Shown one piece after another: positions 25,952-34,909 of a DNA stretch of 64,000 nt (the first letter of the stretch is position 1; every line of letters begins with the position of its first letter). Source of the DNA: Pseudomonas sp. GD03944 (GTDB taxonomy: Bacteria > Pseudomonadota > Gammaproteobacteria > Pseudomonadales > Pseudomonadaceae); contig NZ_JAOCAH010000018.1 of the NCBI RefSeq assembly GCF_029839275.1, forward strand, positions 1-64,000, given 5' to 3'. A program made the position numbers and the translations under genes. The notes below the pieces were generated by a model, which was not told where the DNA came from, ran no database searches, and saw only the letters and a list, made by a program, of their open reading frames with translations.

Positions 25952-26147
25952 GGAGCTGCCTTGTAGAAGGTGGAGGCGCGGATTCTAACCAAGCCTCTGC
26001 CGAAACGGCAGCAACCTCGACAACCGGGAGTGGCGCGGCTTGAGTTGATCTGGTAAGTTCGCCCGCTTGCAGTCGCAGGGCCGTTTTGTTAATGGCAATG
26101 GAAATTATCCTGCGCAGTGGACTAGAGAGAGTGAGAGGCGGTCATCC

Positions 26148-26591
26148 ATGCCCACCAAAGCAAAAGCAAAGAGCAGTCAACTGATTCGTGGCTTCGAACC
26201 CTATCAAGAGAGCAAGGGCGAGGAGTACATGAGCGATGAGATGCGCGCCCACTTCACCGGCATCCTCAACAAGTGGAAACTTGAGCTGATGCAGGAAGTC
26301 GATCGTACCGTTCACCACATGCAGGACGAAGCAGCCAACTTCCCGGACCCGGCCGACCGTGCCAGCCAGGAAGAGGAATTCAGCCTCGAACTGCGCGCCC
26401 GCGACCGCGAGCGCAAGCTGATCAAGAAGATCGACGAAACCCTGCAGCTGATCGAAGACAACGATTACGGCTGGTGCGACTCCTGCGGCGTCGAGATCGG
26501 CATCCGCCGACTGGAAGCCCGCCCGACCGCGACCTTGTGCATCGACTGCAAGACGCTGGCGGAAATCAAGGAAAAGCAGATCGGTTCCTGA
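26148..26591 (+). CDS. dksA: DksA, RNA polymerase-binding stringent response factor
   Basis: This 147-residue protein binds RNA polymerase through its secondary channel and, with ppGpp, represses rRNA and activates amino-acid promoters. Seen features: the coiled coil with DPADRA (67-72, the DxxDxA tip motif) and the C4 zinc finger with Cys110, Cys113, Cys131 and Cys134. The start MPTKAKAKSSQLIRGF was taken at 26148 because the family protein begins there; an extended open frame starts at 26067. The downstream gluQ gene is the common partner. Confidence 0.96.
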   Translation: MPTKAKAKSSQLIRGFEPYQESKGEEYMSDEMRAHFTGILNKWKLELMQEVDRTVHHMQDEAANFPDPADRASQEEEFSLELRARDRERKLIKKIDETLQLIEDNDYGWCDSCGVEIGIRRLEARPTATLCIDCKTLAEIKEKQIGS

Positions 26592-26595
26592 TCTG

Positions 26596-26625
26596 ACAAC
26601 GGGGCGCTGAGGCGCCCCGTGTTGT
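26596..26625 (+). terminator. Terminator between dksA and gluQ
   Basis: The stem GGGGCGC/GCGCCCC (26601-26607 with 26612-26618) is extended by ACAAC/GTTGT and followed by T-rich sequence. Similar dksA-gluQ terminators are known to be leaky and limit gluQ expression. Confidence 0.75.
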
Positions 26626-26656
26626 TTCTGCCCTCCGCACGACACGACCCTCCAGC

Positions 26657-27541
26657 ATGAACGCGCCCGCCTACACAGGCCGCTTCGCACCGACCCCAAG
26701 CGGCTACCTGCATTTCGGCTCCCTGGTCGCCGCCCTGGCTTCCTACCTCGACGCCCGCGCGGTGGGCGGCCGCTGGCTGCTGCGCATGGAAGACCTGGAC
26801 CCACCACGGGAAGTCGCCGGCGCCCAGACGGCCATCCTGCAGACCCTGGAAAGCTACGGTTTCGAATGGGACGGCGAGCTGGTGCGCCAGAGCGACCGCC
26901 ATGCCGGGTACCAGGCCGTGGTCGACCGCCTGTTCAGCCAGGGCCTGGCCTACGCCTGCACCTGCTCGCGCAAGCAACTGGAGGGCTACCAGGGCATCTA
27001 CCCGGGCCTGTGCCGCAACGCCGGCAACCCCGCCCAGGATGCCGCCATCCGCATTCGCGTGCCGGAGCTGACCTACCGCTTCACCGACCGCGTGCAGGGC
27101 GACTACCAGCAGCACTTGGGGCGCGAGGTGGGCGACTTCATCATCCAGCGCCGCGACGGCTTCTACGCCTACCAACTGGCCGTGGTTCTGGACGATGCCT
27201 GGCAAGGCATAACCGACGTTGTGCGCGGCGCCGACCTGCTCGATTCCACGCCGCGCCAGCTTTACCTGCAGGAACTGCTGGGCCTGCCCCAGCCGCGCTA
27301 CCTGCACGTGCCGCTGATCATCCAGCCCGATGGCAACAAGCTCGGCAAATCCTACCGCTCGCCGCCCCTGCCGACCGACCAGGCCGCGCCCCTGCTGGTA
27401 CGCGCCCTGCGCGCACTGGGCCAGGTGGTGCCGCCCGAACTGGACGACGCCCGCCCCCATGAGCTGTTGGCCTGGGCGACCACGCACTGGGATGCCACGC
27501 GGATACCGCGCAGCGCCACCCTGGCCGAAGCGAGCCTGTAG
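26657..27541 (+). CDS. gluQ: Glutamyl-Q tRNA(Asp) synthetase
   Basis: This 294-residue paralogue of glutamyl-tRNA synthetase lacks the anticodon-binding domain. It attaches glutamate to queuosine at the wobble position of tRNA(Asp). The HIGH-like motif is PTPSGYLHFGS (about 12-22), the zinc-type Cys set lies in YACTCSRKQLEGYQG, and the KMSKS-like motif is KLGKS near residue 231. Placement directly after dksA is conserved in many gammaproteobacteria. Confidence 0.95.
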   Translation: MNAPAYTGRFAPTPSGYLHFGSLVAALASYLDARAVGGRWLLRMEDLDPPREVAGAQTAILQTLESYGFEWDGELVRQSDRHAGYQAVVDRLFSQGLAYACTCSRKQLEGYQGIYPGLCRNAGNPAQDAAIRIRVPELTYRFTDRVQGDYQQHLGREVGDFIIQRRDGFYAYQLAVVLDDAWQGITDVVRGADLLDSTPRQLYLQELLGLPQPRYLHVPLIIQPDGNKLGKSYRSPPLPTDQAAPLLVRALRALGQVVPPELDDARPHELLAWATTHWDATRIPRSATLAEASL

Positions 27542-27623
27542 GCCTCCCCTGTTCAATTCAGGCGACAATCCGCCTGCGGGCCTTTATCCTTCGCGCCATT
27601 CCCCTCCCCTACAGGACCTCGCC

Positions 27624-28157
27624 ATGCACGCCCAGCTCGAAGAATTGATCGGCAAAATCAGCTCGGGCTGCATGCTGCCGGAAGACATCACCCGGATCGC
27701 CGGCGAAGCGGCCCAGGCCTATGCCGACCCGGAGGCCTTCCTGGCCGCCAACCCGGACATCAACTACGACGGCAGCTTTCCCATTCCCCTGGGCGAGTGG
27801 ATGGTGGTCGGCAGCCTGCCGGACACCGTGCTGTTCCAGGCCGATTCCTACGATGCGCTGTTCCAGCAGGTGGTCGACTCGTTCGGGCCCCAGGTGAGCT
27901 TCGTGCTCAAGCCCAAGCAACTGGTGAAAGTCGAGCCGCTCAAGGCGCTGAACCGCATCCAGGTGCAACTGGGCAGCCTCAGCCCGGAAACCGGTGGTTA
28001 TGTGCTGGTCGACTTCAGTGAGCCGCTGGATGACGCCCTGCAGGCGGTGCTGGTCTACCGCAATGACCTGGAGCGGGTGCTGGCCCTGGCCGTGGAGATC
28101 GGCATCTACGCTGCGCCCGCCTACGAGGCCCTGAAAGCGGCCCAGGAACAGGACTGA
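27624..28157 (+). CDS. Hypothetical protein (conserved-looking, unknown)
   Basis: This 177-residue soluble protein is not recognised. It is acidic and leucine-rich, with no signal peptide or membrane span. It starts MHAQLEELIGKISSGCMLPEDITRIAGEA (in two parts) and continues with an alpha/beta pattern such as GEWMVVGSLPDTVLFQADS and GGYVLVDFSEPLDDALQAVLVY. The ATG at 27624 was chosen because codon use changes there and the long upstream extension overlaps gluQ. It lies between gluQ and the convergent globin-like lipoprotein with 3 bp to spare. Confidence 0.68.
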   Translation: MHAQLEELIGKISSGCMLPEDITRIAGEAAQAYADPEAFLAANPDINYDGSFPIPLGEWMVVGSLPDTVLFQADSYDALFQQVVDSFGPQVSFVLKPKQLVKVEPLKALNRIQVQLGSLSPETGGYVLVDFSEPLDDALQAVLVYRNDLERVLALAVEIGIYAAPAYEALKAAQEQD

Positions 28158-28160
28158 CCG

Positions 28161-28580
28161 CTAACGGTCGATGACCTGGGCCCGCATGGGCGCCAGGCGC
28201 GCCAGCAGGCGGTTCTGCGCCGGCACCGGCACCCCCTCGGTGTCCATGGCGTCCTGCAGGTTTTCCACCAGCGCATTGAAATCACTGGGCGTCAGCCGCT
28301 GGCCCTTGTGGCTTTCTTCCATGCTGTCGCCGGTGTAGGTGCACGGCCCGCCGGCCTCCACGCAGAACTGCTCCACCAGCTTGTCGCGCAAGCGCACGAT
28401 ATCGATCTTCTCGAAATGCCGGACGATGCGCCTATCCCGGGCGATGTTCATCAGCATGCCCTCCACGATCCGGGTGATCCCGGCCTGCTCCCCCAGGGCG
28501 CGGTACAGGCTGTCGTCCCTGGGCGGCTGCTGGGCGCAGGCGGCAAGGCTCAGGAGCAGAACGGCGGCGATCAGGCGCAT
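28161..28580 (-). CDS. Truncated haemoglobin-like lipoprotein
   Basis: This 139-residue protein has a lipobox LAAC (lipidated Cys15) followed by a group I truncated-globin fold. The segments are SLYRALGEQAGITRIVEGMLMN, then RHFEKIDIVRLRDKLVEQFCVEAGGPCTYTG, then MEESHKGQRLTPSDFNALVENL in which His91 is the likely proximal ligand. A membrane-tethered haem globin is unusual. It is the last gene in a four-gene minus-strand unit, 2 bp from the next gene, and probably acts in the periplasm. Confidence 0.85.
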   Translation of the reverse strand: MRLIAAVLLLSLAACAQQPPRDDSLYRALGEQAGITRIVEGMLMNIARDRRIVRHFEKIDIVRLRDKLVEQFCVEAGGPCTYTGDSMEESHKGQRLTPSDFNALVENLQDAMDTEGVPVPAQNRLLARLAPMRAQVIDR

Positions 28581-28582
28581 GT

Positions 28583-29443
28583 TCAGAAGCTCCCCTGCAC
28601 GGACAGGTAGAACCCGTCCTGGTTGTCCAGGGTGGCGATCTCCCCCAGGCGCGCATAGGCCAGCACCACCGCCAGGTGCTTGTTGGGGAAGTAGCCGATG
28701 AACAGGTCCGCCCAGTCTCTCTCGCCAGCGAAACCGAGGTTGTCGGGTTTCTCCCTGTACTCGATGCCCACCGCCCAGTCGCGGTCGAGCAGCACCGCCA
28801 CCGAGCCCTCCTTGAGCACCGAATGGCGATCACGGCGATCACCACCGAACCCCAGCAGCCCCAGCTCGTTGGCCCGGCTGTAGCGCAGGCCGCCGTTGAT
28901 CAACAGGTTGTAGCCGAACGCCCCGCCGAGGATCAGGCGACTGGCGGTGAGGTAGCCCTCGGTGTCTTCGCTGCGCTGGGCACCGACCAGGCTGGGGATG
29001 AGGAAATCCTTCTGCCGCTTGTGCTGCAGCCCCAGGGACACCTGCGGCAAGCGGTCGTAGATCAGGTCGCCGAACAGCCGCACCTTGAGCCCGAAAACGT
29101 CCTGGCTCAGGCTGTTTTCCGGCAGGCTCAGGTCGCGCGCCAGGTTGCCCAGGTCGAAGCGCTGGCGGGCGTAGGACAACTCCAGCCGATTGTCGAAGGA
29201 CGCCGCCACCCCGGCCACGTCCAGACGGTAGTCGCCGGTTTCCACCCGGGTGGCGAACACATCGGCGCCCCATTCGCCCCGCTCGCCATAACCGGCCAGC
29301 ACCGCCCAGGGCGTGATGCCGCCACCGGCCGCGCCCTCCAGGCTGGTGGCACCGCCCGTGGCAAGCAATCGCCCCTGATCGGCCCAGGCCAAGGCAGGCA
29401 GCAGGAGGAACAACGCAACGCTGAGGGAAGGCACGTATCGCAT
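28583..29443 (-). CDS. DUF3034 family outer-membrane/periplasmic protein
   Basis: This 286-residue protein has a signal peptide (MRYVPSLSVALFLLLPALAWA), then repeated amphipathic beta-strand patterns ending in Phe (FYLSVQGSF), typical of an outer-membrane beta-barrel. It matches the DUF3034 family, with NRLELSYARQRFDLGNLA and RDWADLFIGYFPNKHLAVVLAY. The function is unknown. Only 2 bp separate it from the globin lipoprotein and 4 bp from the phosphodiesterase gene. Confidence 0.85.
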   Translation of the reverse strand: MRYVPSLSVALFLLLPALAWADQGRLLATGGATSLEGAAGGGITPWAVLAGYGERGEWGADVFATRVETGDYRLDVAGVAASFDNRLELSYARQRFDLGNLARDLSLPENSLSQDVFGLKVRLFGDLIYDRLPQVSLGLQHKRQKDFLIPSLVGAQRSEDTEGYLTASRLILGGAFGYNLLINGGLRYSRANELGLLGFGGDRRDRHSVLKEGSVAVLLDRDWAVGIEYREKPDNLGFAGERDWADLFIGYFPNKHLAVVLAYARLGEIATLDNQDGFYLSVQGSF

Positions 29444-29447
29444 AGGC

Positions 29448-31784
29448 TCAATGCACCATCGAGAGGGAAGGTGTCAAGGGGTTGGCGACCCAGGCCTCGA
29501 AGGCCGCCGCCGACAGCGGTCGGCTGATCAGGTAGCCCTGGGCGGTGTCGCAACGCCAGTGCCGCAGCAGGCGCAGGCTGCTGTCGAGTTCGACCCCCTC
29601 GGCCACCACCTTGAGGCCCAGGCTGTGGCTCATTTCGATGGTCGAGCGCACGATCACGGAGTCTTCGCTGAGGTCGTCCAGCTCGCGGATGAAGGACTGG
29701 TCGATCTTCAGTTCCTGGACCGGCATGCGCTTGAGCTGGGCCAGGGACGAGTAACCGGTGCCGAAATCGTCCACCGACAGGCTGATGCCGCAATCACGCA
29801 GACCGTGCAGGACCCGCAGCGCCGCCTCGGGGTCGAGCATCATGCCGCTCTCGGTGATCTCGAACACCAGTTGTTCCGCCGGCACCTGGTACTGCTGCAA
29901 CAGCTGGCATACCCGCCCAGGCAACTCGGCATCCACCAGGTCGGCCGTGGAGATGTTCAACGACAACTGCACCTGCAGGCCGCGCCGCGCCCACTCCTGC
30001 AACTGGCGCACGCATTCCTCGATGACCCAGGCAGTCAGTTGCTGGATGCTGCCGGTGCGCTCGGCCAGCGGGATGAACTCCCCGGGCGAGACCATGCCCA
30101 GGTGCGGATGCTGCCAGCGCAGCAGCGCCTCGGCCTGGCCGATATGCCCCGCCGCGATGTCCAGCTTGGGCTGGTAATGCAGCAGCAACTCGCCGTTGTC
30201 CGCGGCACGGCGCAAGTCGCGGATCAGCCGGACCTGGCGCTGCTGGTCGTCATCCCGGCCCCGCTGGTAAATCTGCAGACGCCCTGGCAGTTGGGCAGCG
30301 TCCTGCATGGCGATACTGGCCCGGCGCAGCAGGTCTTCGGGCAGGTCGCCATCGTCCGGGTAGGCGGCGATGCCGATGCGGCAGTCCAGCGCGATGTCCA
30401 GGGTGCCGACCCGCAGCGGCTTGATCAGCATCTGCTGCACCCTGTCGGCGATCGCCACCGCGCTGTCGCTGTCGGTGTTCTCCAGCAGCAGGAGAAATTC
30501 GTCGCCGATGATCCGCGCCAGGCTGTCGCCCGGCCGCAGAATGACCTGCAGGCGACGACTGAGCTGCTGCAGGGCCAGGTCGCCACCGCCCGGCCCGCAG
30601 CTCTCGTTGACCGAACGGAAGTTGCCAATACCCAGGTACAGCAGCGCCGTGGGGCGCCGTGCGGTGATGGCGCTGCCCAGCCGTTCCAGGGCCAATGAAC
30701 GGTTGGGCAGGCCGGTGAGCGGGTCATGCAGGGCGTTGTGCGCCAGTTGCTGCTCGCGCTCGGCGATCCCCAGCTGCATGGCCTGCAGCGCCCGGGACAG
30801 GCGCCCCAGCTCGTCACCCCGGGCCAACTCCAGGGACTCCTGGTAATTGCCCTGGCCTACCCGCGCAGCCCCTTCCGCCAATTGCCGCACCGGCTGGGAA
30901 ATACTGCGCGCCAGCAATAGCGCCCCCACCAGCGAAGCCACCAGGGCTGCCAGGGCGATCAGCAGAATGTGTCGTTCCAGCGGCACGAAGGCCTGCTGGG
31001 CCTGGGCCAGGGAGCGGTGCAGCAATGCCTGCATCTCGAAATCCGGCCCGCTGGCGAGCAGCAGGTGCTGCCCCAGGTACAGGGCCTGCCCGAGCTGCAT
31101 CACCCCTTCCTGATCCGGTGCACCGAGGTCCTGGCGCAGGGCATCGTGGCTGGACACCGGCAAGGTGCTGATCCACACCTCCGGCAACCCCTTCTGGCGT
31201 GCCACCAGGGTCAACTCCAGGTGCGTGAGCTCATGCAGTTCGCGGGCAAAACGCTCGTCCACCTCGAAGCCCATCATCACTCGGGCGATGGGCAGCGGCG
31301 CCGCGATCACCGACTGCACCAGCAGGTAGACCTTGTCCGCCAGGGGCATGAGGAAGGTCTGCACCCCCTCGTTCTGACGCTGCAGGGTCTGGGCGCCCAG
31401 GCTGGCGGCCGTGAATTCGTCGAGCCGGCTGTCGGTGGACAGCATCAAGTTGCCGTCCAGGTCCAGCATCATCACCACGCTGGCGCTGATTCGCGCGCCG
31501 TGGTTGGCCATGGCCGACTGGATGGTCGCCGCATCGCCACTGGCCACGGCGTCCTTGAAGCCGAAATCGGCGGCCAGCACCTGCACTGCATCGTGCAATT
31601 GCCGCCCGCGCAGGTCGAGCAATTGCTCGAACACCTGGGTGCCGACCTGCAGTTGTTCGCTGGCCTGGGTGCGCACCGCCACGCCGGTGGCGGCCTGCAC
31701 GGCGATGTACAGCGAACCCACGACCACCAGCAGCAGAAGCGTCAGGACACTGGCGATCCGCGCCTGGAAACTACTGCGCAGCAT
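29448..31784 (-). CDS. Membrane GGDEF-EAL protein, likely c-di-GMP phosphodiesterase
   Basis: This 778-residue protein has a TM helix (10-30), a periplasmic sensor region (about 35-270), a second TM helix (273-293) and a HAMP domain (295-345). The GGDEF domain is degenerate: the motif reads IGDEF (426-430) and the usual Asp of the metal site is Gly in LYLGIGNFRS. The EAL domain is complete: E552-A-L554, Asn610, Glu642, Asp672-Asp673 in VDDFGTGYSS, and Lys694. A phosphodiesterase whose GGDEF may only sense GTP is the best reading. It overlaps the cupredoxin gene by 14 bases. Confidence 0.92.
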   Translation of the reverse strand: MLRSSFQARIASVLTLLLLVVVGSLYIAVQAATGVAVRTQASEQLQVGTQVFEQLLDLRGRQLHDAVQVLAADFGFKDAVASGDAATIQSAMANHGARISASVVMMLDLDGNLMLSTDSRLDEFTAASLGAQTLQRQNEGVQTFLMPLADKVYLLVQSVIAAPLPIARVMMGFEVDERFARELHELTHLELTLVARQKGLPEVWISTLPVSSHDALRQDLGAPDQEGVMQLGQALYLGQHLLLASGPDFEMQALLHRSLAQAQQAFVPLERHILLIALAALVASLVGALLLARSISQPVRQLAEGAARVGQGNYQESLELARGDELGRLSRALQAMQLGIAEREQQLAHNALHDPLTGLPNRSLALERLGSAITARRPTALLYLGIGNFRSVNESCGPGGGDLALQQLSRRLQVILRPGDSLARIIGDEFLLLLENTDSDSAVAIADRVQQMLIKPLRVGTLDIALDCRIGIAAYPDDGDLPEDLLRRASIAMQDAAQLPGRLQIYQRGRDDDQQRQVRLIRDLRRAADNGELLLHYQPKLDIAAGHIGQAEALLRWQHPHLGMVSPGEFIPLAERTGSIQQLTAWVIEECVRQLQEWARRGLQVQLSLNISTADLVDAELPGRVCQLLQQYQVPAEQLVFEITESGMMLDPEAALRVLHGLRDCGISLSVDDFGTGYSSLAQLKRMPVQELKIDQSFIRELDDLSEDSVIVRSTIEMSHSLGLKVVAEGVELDSSLRLLRHWRCDTAQGYLISRPLSAAAFEAWVANPLTPSLSMVH

Positions 31785-32478
31785 CGCGTGTGGCTTTCCT
31801 GAACGCATCGCCGAAGCTGCTGGGCGGCGGACCACTCGGTGCGGGTGTCGCCGGGGTCTGCAGCGCCAGCTGGTAGCGCTGGGTGCCGACCTCGGCGCCC
31901 ACCTGCAGCTCCGCCCCGGCCTGGGGCAGCATGCCCGGTACGTTGGGGTGCCACAGGCTCACGGCGTAGCGCCCGGCAGGCAGGCCGTCGAAGGCGATCC
32001 GCCCCTGCTCATCGCTCACCGCGAACCACGGATCGTCGGTGACGTAGACGTACCCCACCATCCAGTCATGGATGTTGCACCCCAGCACCACTAGGCCCGG
32101 TTTGTCGAACACCACCGGCTCGCTGGGCGTGCCCTGGTACAGGCGCAGCTCGAAGCGCTTGGCCGGGGAAAAGGAATACACGTGGTGACGGATGTCATCG
32201 CTGTTGGGGAAGGACACCGCGGTGCCGGTGCGCACGGCCAGGACATTGGGCACGAACTGCTGGGCACGCTGGTCCATGATGGCCTTGCTGCTGGCCGGTT
32301 CGGCGTCCAGCGGGCCGCGCAGCGTGAGGACGGCATTGGCCAGCGGCTGGCCGGCTTCGTCGACCATGTCGGCCCGCAGCCCGGTCGCCGACGACGCCGT
32401 GCTGAACAGGCCCAGGCCCAGCGCCAGCAAGGTGGAAAGACAAGTGATGATGGGGGTGTTCGCTCGTGCCTGGTCCAC
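31771..32478 (-). CDS. Cupredoxin-like protein (methylamine-utilisation family)
   Basis: This 235-residue exported protein has a signal near residues 8-32 and a cupredoxin/plastocyanin-like fold. The type-1 copper ligands are visible: His98/99 (DDIRHHVYSF), Cys134, His137 and Met140 (GCNIHDWM). Similar proteins are annotated as methylamine utilisation proteins, but no methylamine dehydrogenase is here. The start is GTG at 32478 with GCGGAGG upstream. It leads the four-gene unit and could be the copper or redox input to the following phosphodiesterase. Confidence 0.85.
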   Translation of the reverse strand: MDQARANTPIITCLSTLLALGLGLFSTASSATGLRADMVDEAGQPLANAVLTLRGPLDAEPASSKAIMDQRAQQFVPNVLAVRTGTAVSFPNSDDIRHHVYSFSPAKRFELRLYQGTPSEPVVFDKPGLVVLGCNIHDWMVGYVYVTDDPWFAVSDEQGRIAFDGLPAGRYAVSLWHPNVPGMLPQAGAELQVGAEVGTQRYQLALQTPATPAPSGPPPSSFGDAFRKATRDAAQ

Positions 32479-32678
32479 GGTGTCCAGCCTCCGCCAGGCG
32501 CGTGCGCGTCCTTGGCATCCTCATGGGTTGTGCCAATGAGCGTAGCTGGCACTCGACAGAAGAGCACGTTCAGGGCGTGGCCACCTGCCATGCCCTGCCC
32601 GGTCGAATTATCGACACCGACGGCGGTCACTACCTTAGCGACCACCGATTGGCCACCGGGCCAGGAGAGGAGGAACCC

Positions 32679-33353
32679 ATGAAGATCCTGATGGTGCTCA
32701 CGTCCCACGAACAGCTGGGCGATACCGGACTCAAGACCGGCTTCTGGCTGGAGGAATTTGCCGCGCCCTACTACGTGTTCAAGGATGCCGGCGCCCGCCT
32801 GACCCTGGCCTCACCCCAGGGCGGCCAGCCGCCCATCGACCCCAAGAGCACCGCCGAAGAATCCCAGACCGAAGCCACCCGCCGCTTCAACGACGACTCG
32901 GCGACCCAGCGCGCACTCGCCACCACCGTGCCCCTGAGCGAGATCGATGCCAGCGACTACGACGCCCTGTTCTACCCCGGCGGCCATGGGCCGCTCTGGG
33001 ACCTGGCCGAGGACACGCTGTCCATCGCCCTGATCGAGCGCTTCCTGGAACAGGGCAAGCCAGTGGCCGCGGTGTGCCACGCCCCGGCGGTGTTGCGCCA
33101 TCCCAAGGGCAACGACGGCAAGCCCGTCGTCAGCGGCAAGCGGGTGACCGGCTTCAGCAACAGCGAAGAAACCGCGGTGCAGCTCAACGACGTGGTGCCA
33201 TTCCTGGTCGAAGACATGCTCACCGCCAACGGCGGTCATTACACCAGCGCTGATGACTGGATGAGCCATGTCGAGATCGATGGCCTGCTGATCACCGGCC
33301 AGAACCCTGCCTCTTCCGAGGCCACGGCCAGGGCGTTGATCGAACGGCTTTGA
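32679..33353 (+). CDS. DJ-1/PfpI family class I glutamine amidotransferase-like protein
   Basis: This 224-residue protein resembles Hsp31/PfpI proteins. The nucleophile elbow AVCHAPAVLRH contains the likely catalytic Cys, and FYPGGHGPLWDL contributes the typical Gly-rich loop with Glu/Asp. ATG at 32679 follows a strong AGGAGAGGAGG site. The 200 bp upstream separates it from the divergent cupredoxin gene. The role may be glyoxalase or chaperone-like protection, but it is not decidable from sequence. Confidence 0.88.
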   Translation: MKILMVLTSHEQLGDTGLKTGFWLEEFAAPYYVFKDAGARLTLASPQGGQPPIDPKSTAEESQTEATRRFNDDSATQRALATTVPLSEIDASDYDALFYPGGHGPLWDLAEDTLSIALIERFLEQGKPVAAVCHAPAVLRHPKGNDGKPVVSGKRVTGFSNSEETAVQLNDVVPFLVEDMLTANGGHYTSADDWMSHVEIDGLLITGQNPASSEATARALIERL

Positions 33354-33392
33354 GCGATCCAGGTGCGCGGCGCGGACCAGGCGCCGCCTCCA

Positions 33393-34115
33393 CTACCCGG
33401 CGAACAACGGCAGGTAGCCCCGCTCCAGCAACCGGATATCGGTGTCAGCGACGCGCTGCACGTGGGTACGATCCTGGTCGTTCATCACCCCGGGGCAGGT
33501 CACCACCAGCGTGCCGCGCTGCGGAATCGCGAGCACGGCCTCAGCATCCGGTAGATCGGCGGCGCTCAAACTGTGCGGGCAAAAGCCGATCCAGCCGATG
33601 CTCTGTCGGTCCTTGAACACGCGCCGGAACAGGTAGTGGTCCTGGGGCACCGCCACCGCCCAGGTGATTTCCGGCCAGAGTTCCACCGCCGCCAGCATCA
33701 CGGCCTTGATGGTTGCCGTAGGGTCCGGCAGCACCCGCAGCAAACCACCGATGTCTTCAATACGCATGCCGGATGACGCATGGCGGGTCATGGCGTCGTA
33801 CGAGAGCGAGAGCCCGCCCTTGAAAATGTCCGGCTCGCCATTCCACAGCACGTACTTCACACGCTGGGGATCTTCCTGATCAGCCCACTGGTCCGCTTCG
33901 TCCTGGAGGTACTGGGGGTTCTCCATCACATTGAAACGCAGCCCATCGGCAATCGAGCCACCGCCGCGGTACCAATTGGCGAGCAGCGGGCTCGCCACCG
34001 CCATACGCTCGAAAAAACGCAGGCTGCGTTGCAGTTGCTCCTGCCTGGACACTGCCGCGATGCGCACCGGGTCGAACCGGAAGAACAGTTCGAACCCTAC
34101 GAATTCAACGCCCAT
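33393..34115 (-). CDS. Imm52-family immunity protein, copy 1
   Basis: This 240-residue protein resembles immunity proteins of Tox-REase-5 toxins (Imm52). The sequence shows FFRFDPVRIAAVSRQEQLQRSLRFFERMA and PLLANWYRGGGSIADGLRF near the start, GWIGFCPHSLSAADLPDAEAV toward the end, and PLFAG last. It aligns along its length with the next gene (also 240 residues), so it is a diverged duplicate. It is 58 bp downstream. Start MGVEFVGFELFFRF was preferred to a longer frame at 34166; the upstream ribosome-binding site is poor, so the start is uncertain. Confidence 0.82.
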   Translation of the reverse strand: MGVEFVGFELFFRFDPVRIAAVSRQEQLQRSLRFFERMAVASPLLANWYRGGGSIADGLRFNVMENPQYLQDEADQWADQEDPQRVKYVLWNGEPDIFKGGLSLSYDAMTRHASSGMRIEDIGGLLRVLPDPTATIKAVMLAAVELWPEITWAVAVPQDHYLFRRVFKDRQSIGWIGFCPHSLSAADLPDAEAVLAIPQRGTLVVTCPGVMNDQDRTHVQRVADTDIRLLERGYLPLFAG

Positions 34116-34173
34116 TGAGGAGCACCGTGTCGGAATGCGCGAGCCGGTAGCACGGGCTACCGCCACGCGTGTG

Positions 34174-34896
34174 TCAGGAAACGAAAAACGGCAGGAGGCC
34201 CTTGTCCAACAACCGGATATCGAGGCTGCCTACCCGCTGTACATCTGCCGAAGACTGCTCATTCATCGCCGCCGGGCAACTGACCACCAGCGTACCGCGC
34301 TCCGGCAGTTCGATCAGTTCGTCGGCTTCCGGGTAATCCTCGGCCTTGAGCGGATGAGGACAGAAACCGATCCAGCCGATGGTCTGGCGATCCTTGAAGA
34401 CCTTGCTGCGCAAGTAGTGCTCTCGGGGCGCGAACACCGCCCAATCGATCTCGGGCCACAGGCTCACGGCCAATTGCAGGATGCGCAGCACCACCTGCCG
34501 GACGTCGTCGAAGGCCGCAATCAACGCCCCACCATCCTCGAAGCGCATGCACGACATGGTGCCCTGGTCATGGGCGCTGTAATGGAGTGCCAGGCCGCCC
34601 GCGAAGGGATCATCCTGCCCATTCCACAGCGATACCCGGAGCCAGCTCGGCACCTCGGCATCGAGGTTGTCCTGCGCTTCACCTTGCAACTGCTGCACAT
34701 CGCCAACCACGGGCTTGCTGAGCGCCTCGCTCTTCGAACCGCCCTGACGGTACCAGTTCTTCAACAGCGGGTGGATTTCTCCCAGCCCCAGCAGAAAAGC
34801 GCTCAGTCGCTCCAGCTGGACACTGTGCGGCACCGCCACGATGCGAGATTGATCGAAGCGCAATACAAACGAAAACTTTCTGAATGGAACGGCCAT
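34174..34896 (-). CDS. Imm52-family immunity protein, copy 2 (TsiT-like)
   Basis: This 240-residue protein is paralogous to copy 1: FSFVLRFDQSRIVAVPHSVQLERLSAF, HPLLKNWYRQGGSKSEALS, TIGWIGFCPHPLKAEDYPEADE. It is 13 bp after the TseT-like gene and probably blocks that nuclease. The ATG at 34896 has GGAGAAAGG before it and is preferred to a TTG at 34908. The name TsiT follows the P. aeruginosa TseT/TsiT pair and depends on the neighbourhood. Confidence 0.84.
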   Translation of the reverse strand: MAVPFRKFSFVLRFDQSRIVAVPHSVQLERLSAFLLGLGEIHPLLKNWYRQGGSKSEALSKPVVGDVQQLQGEAQDNLDAEVPSWLRVSLWNGQDDPFAGGLALHYSAHDQGTMSCMRFEDGGALIAAFDDVRQVVLRILQLAVSLWPEIDWAVFAPREHYLRSKVFKDRQTIGWIGFCPHPLKAEDYPEADELIELPERGTLVVSCPAAMNEQSSADVQRVGSLDIRLLDKGLLPFFVS

Positions 34897-34909
34897 TCCT
34901 TTCTCCAAC

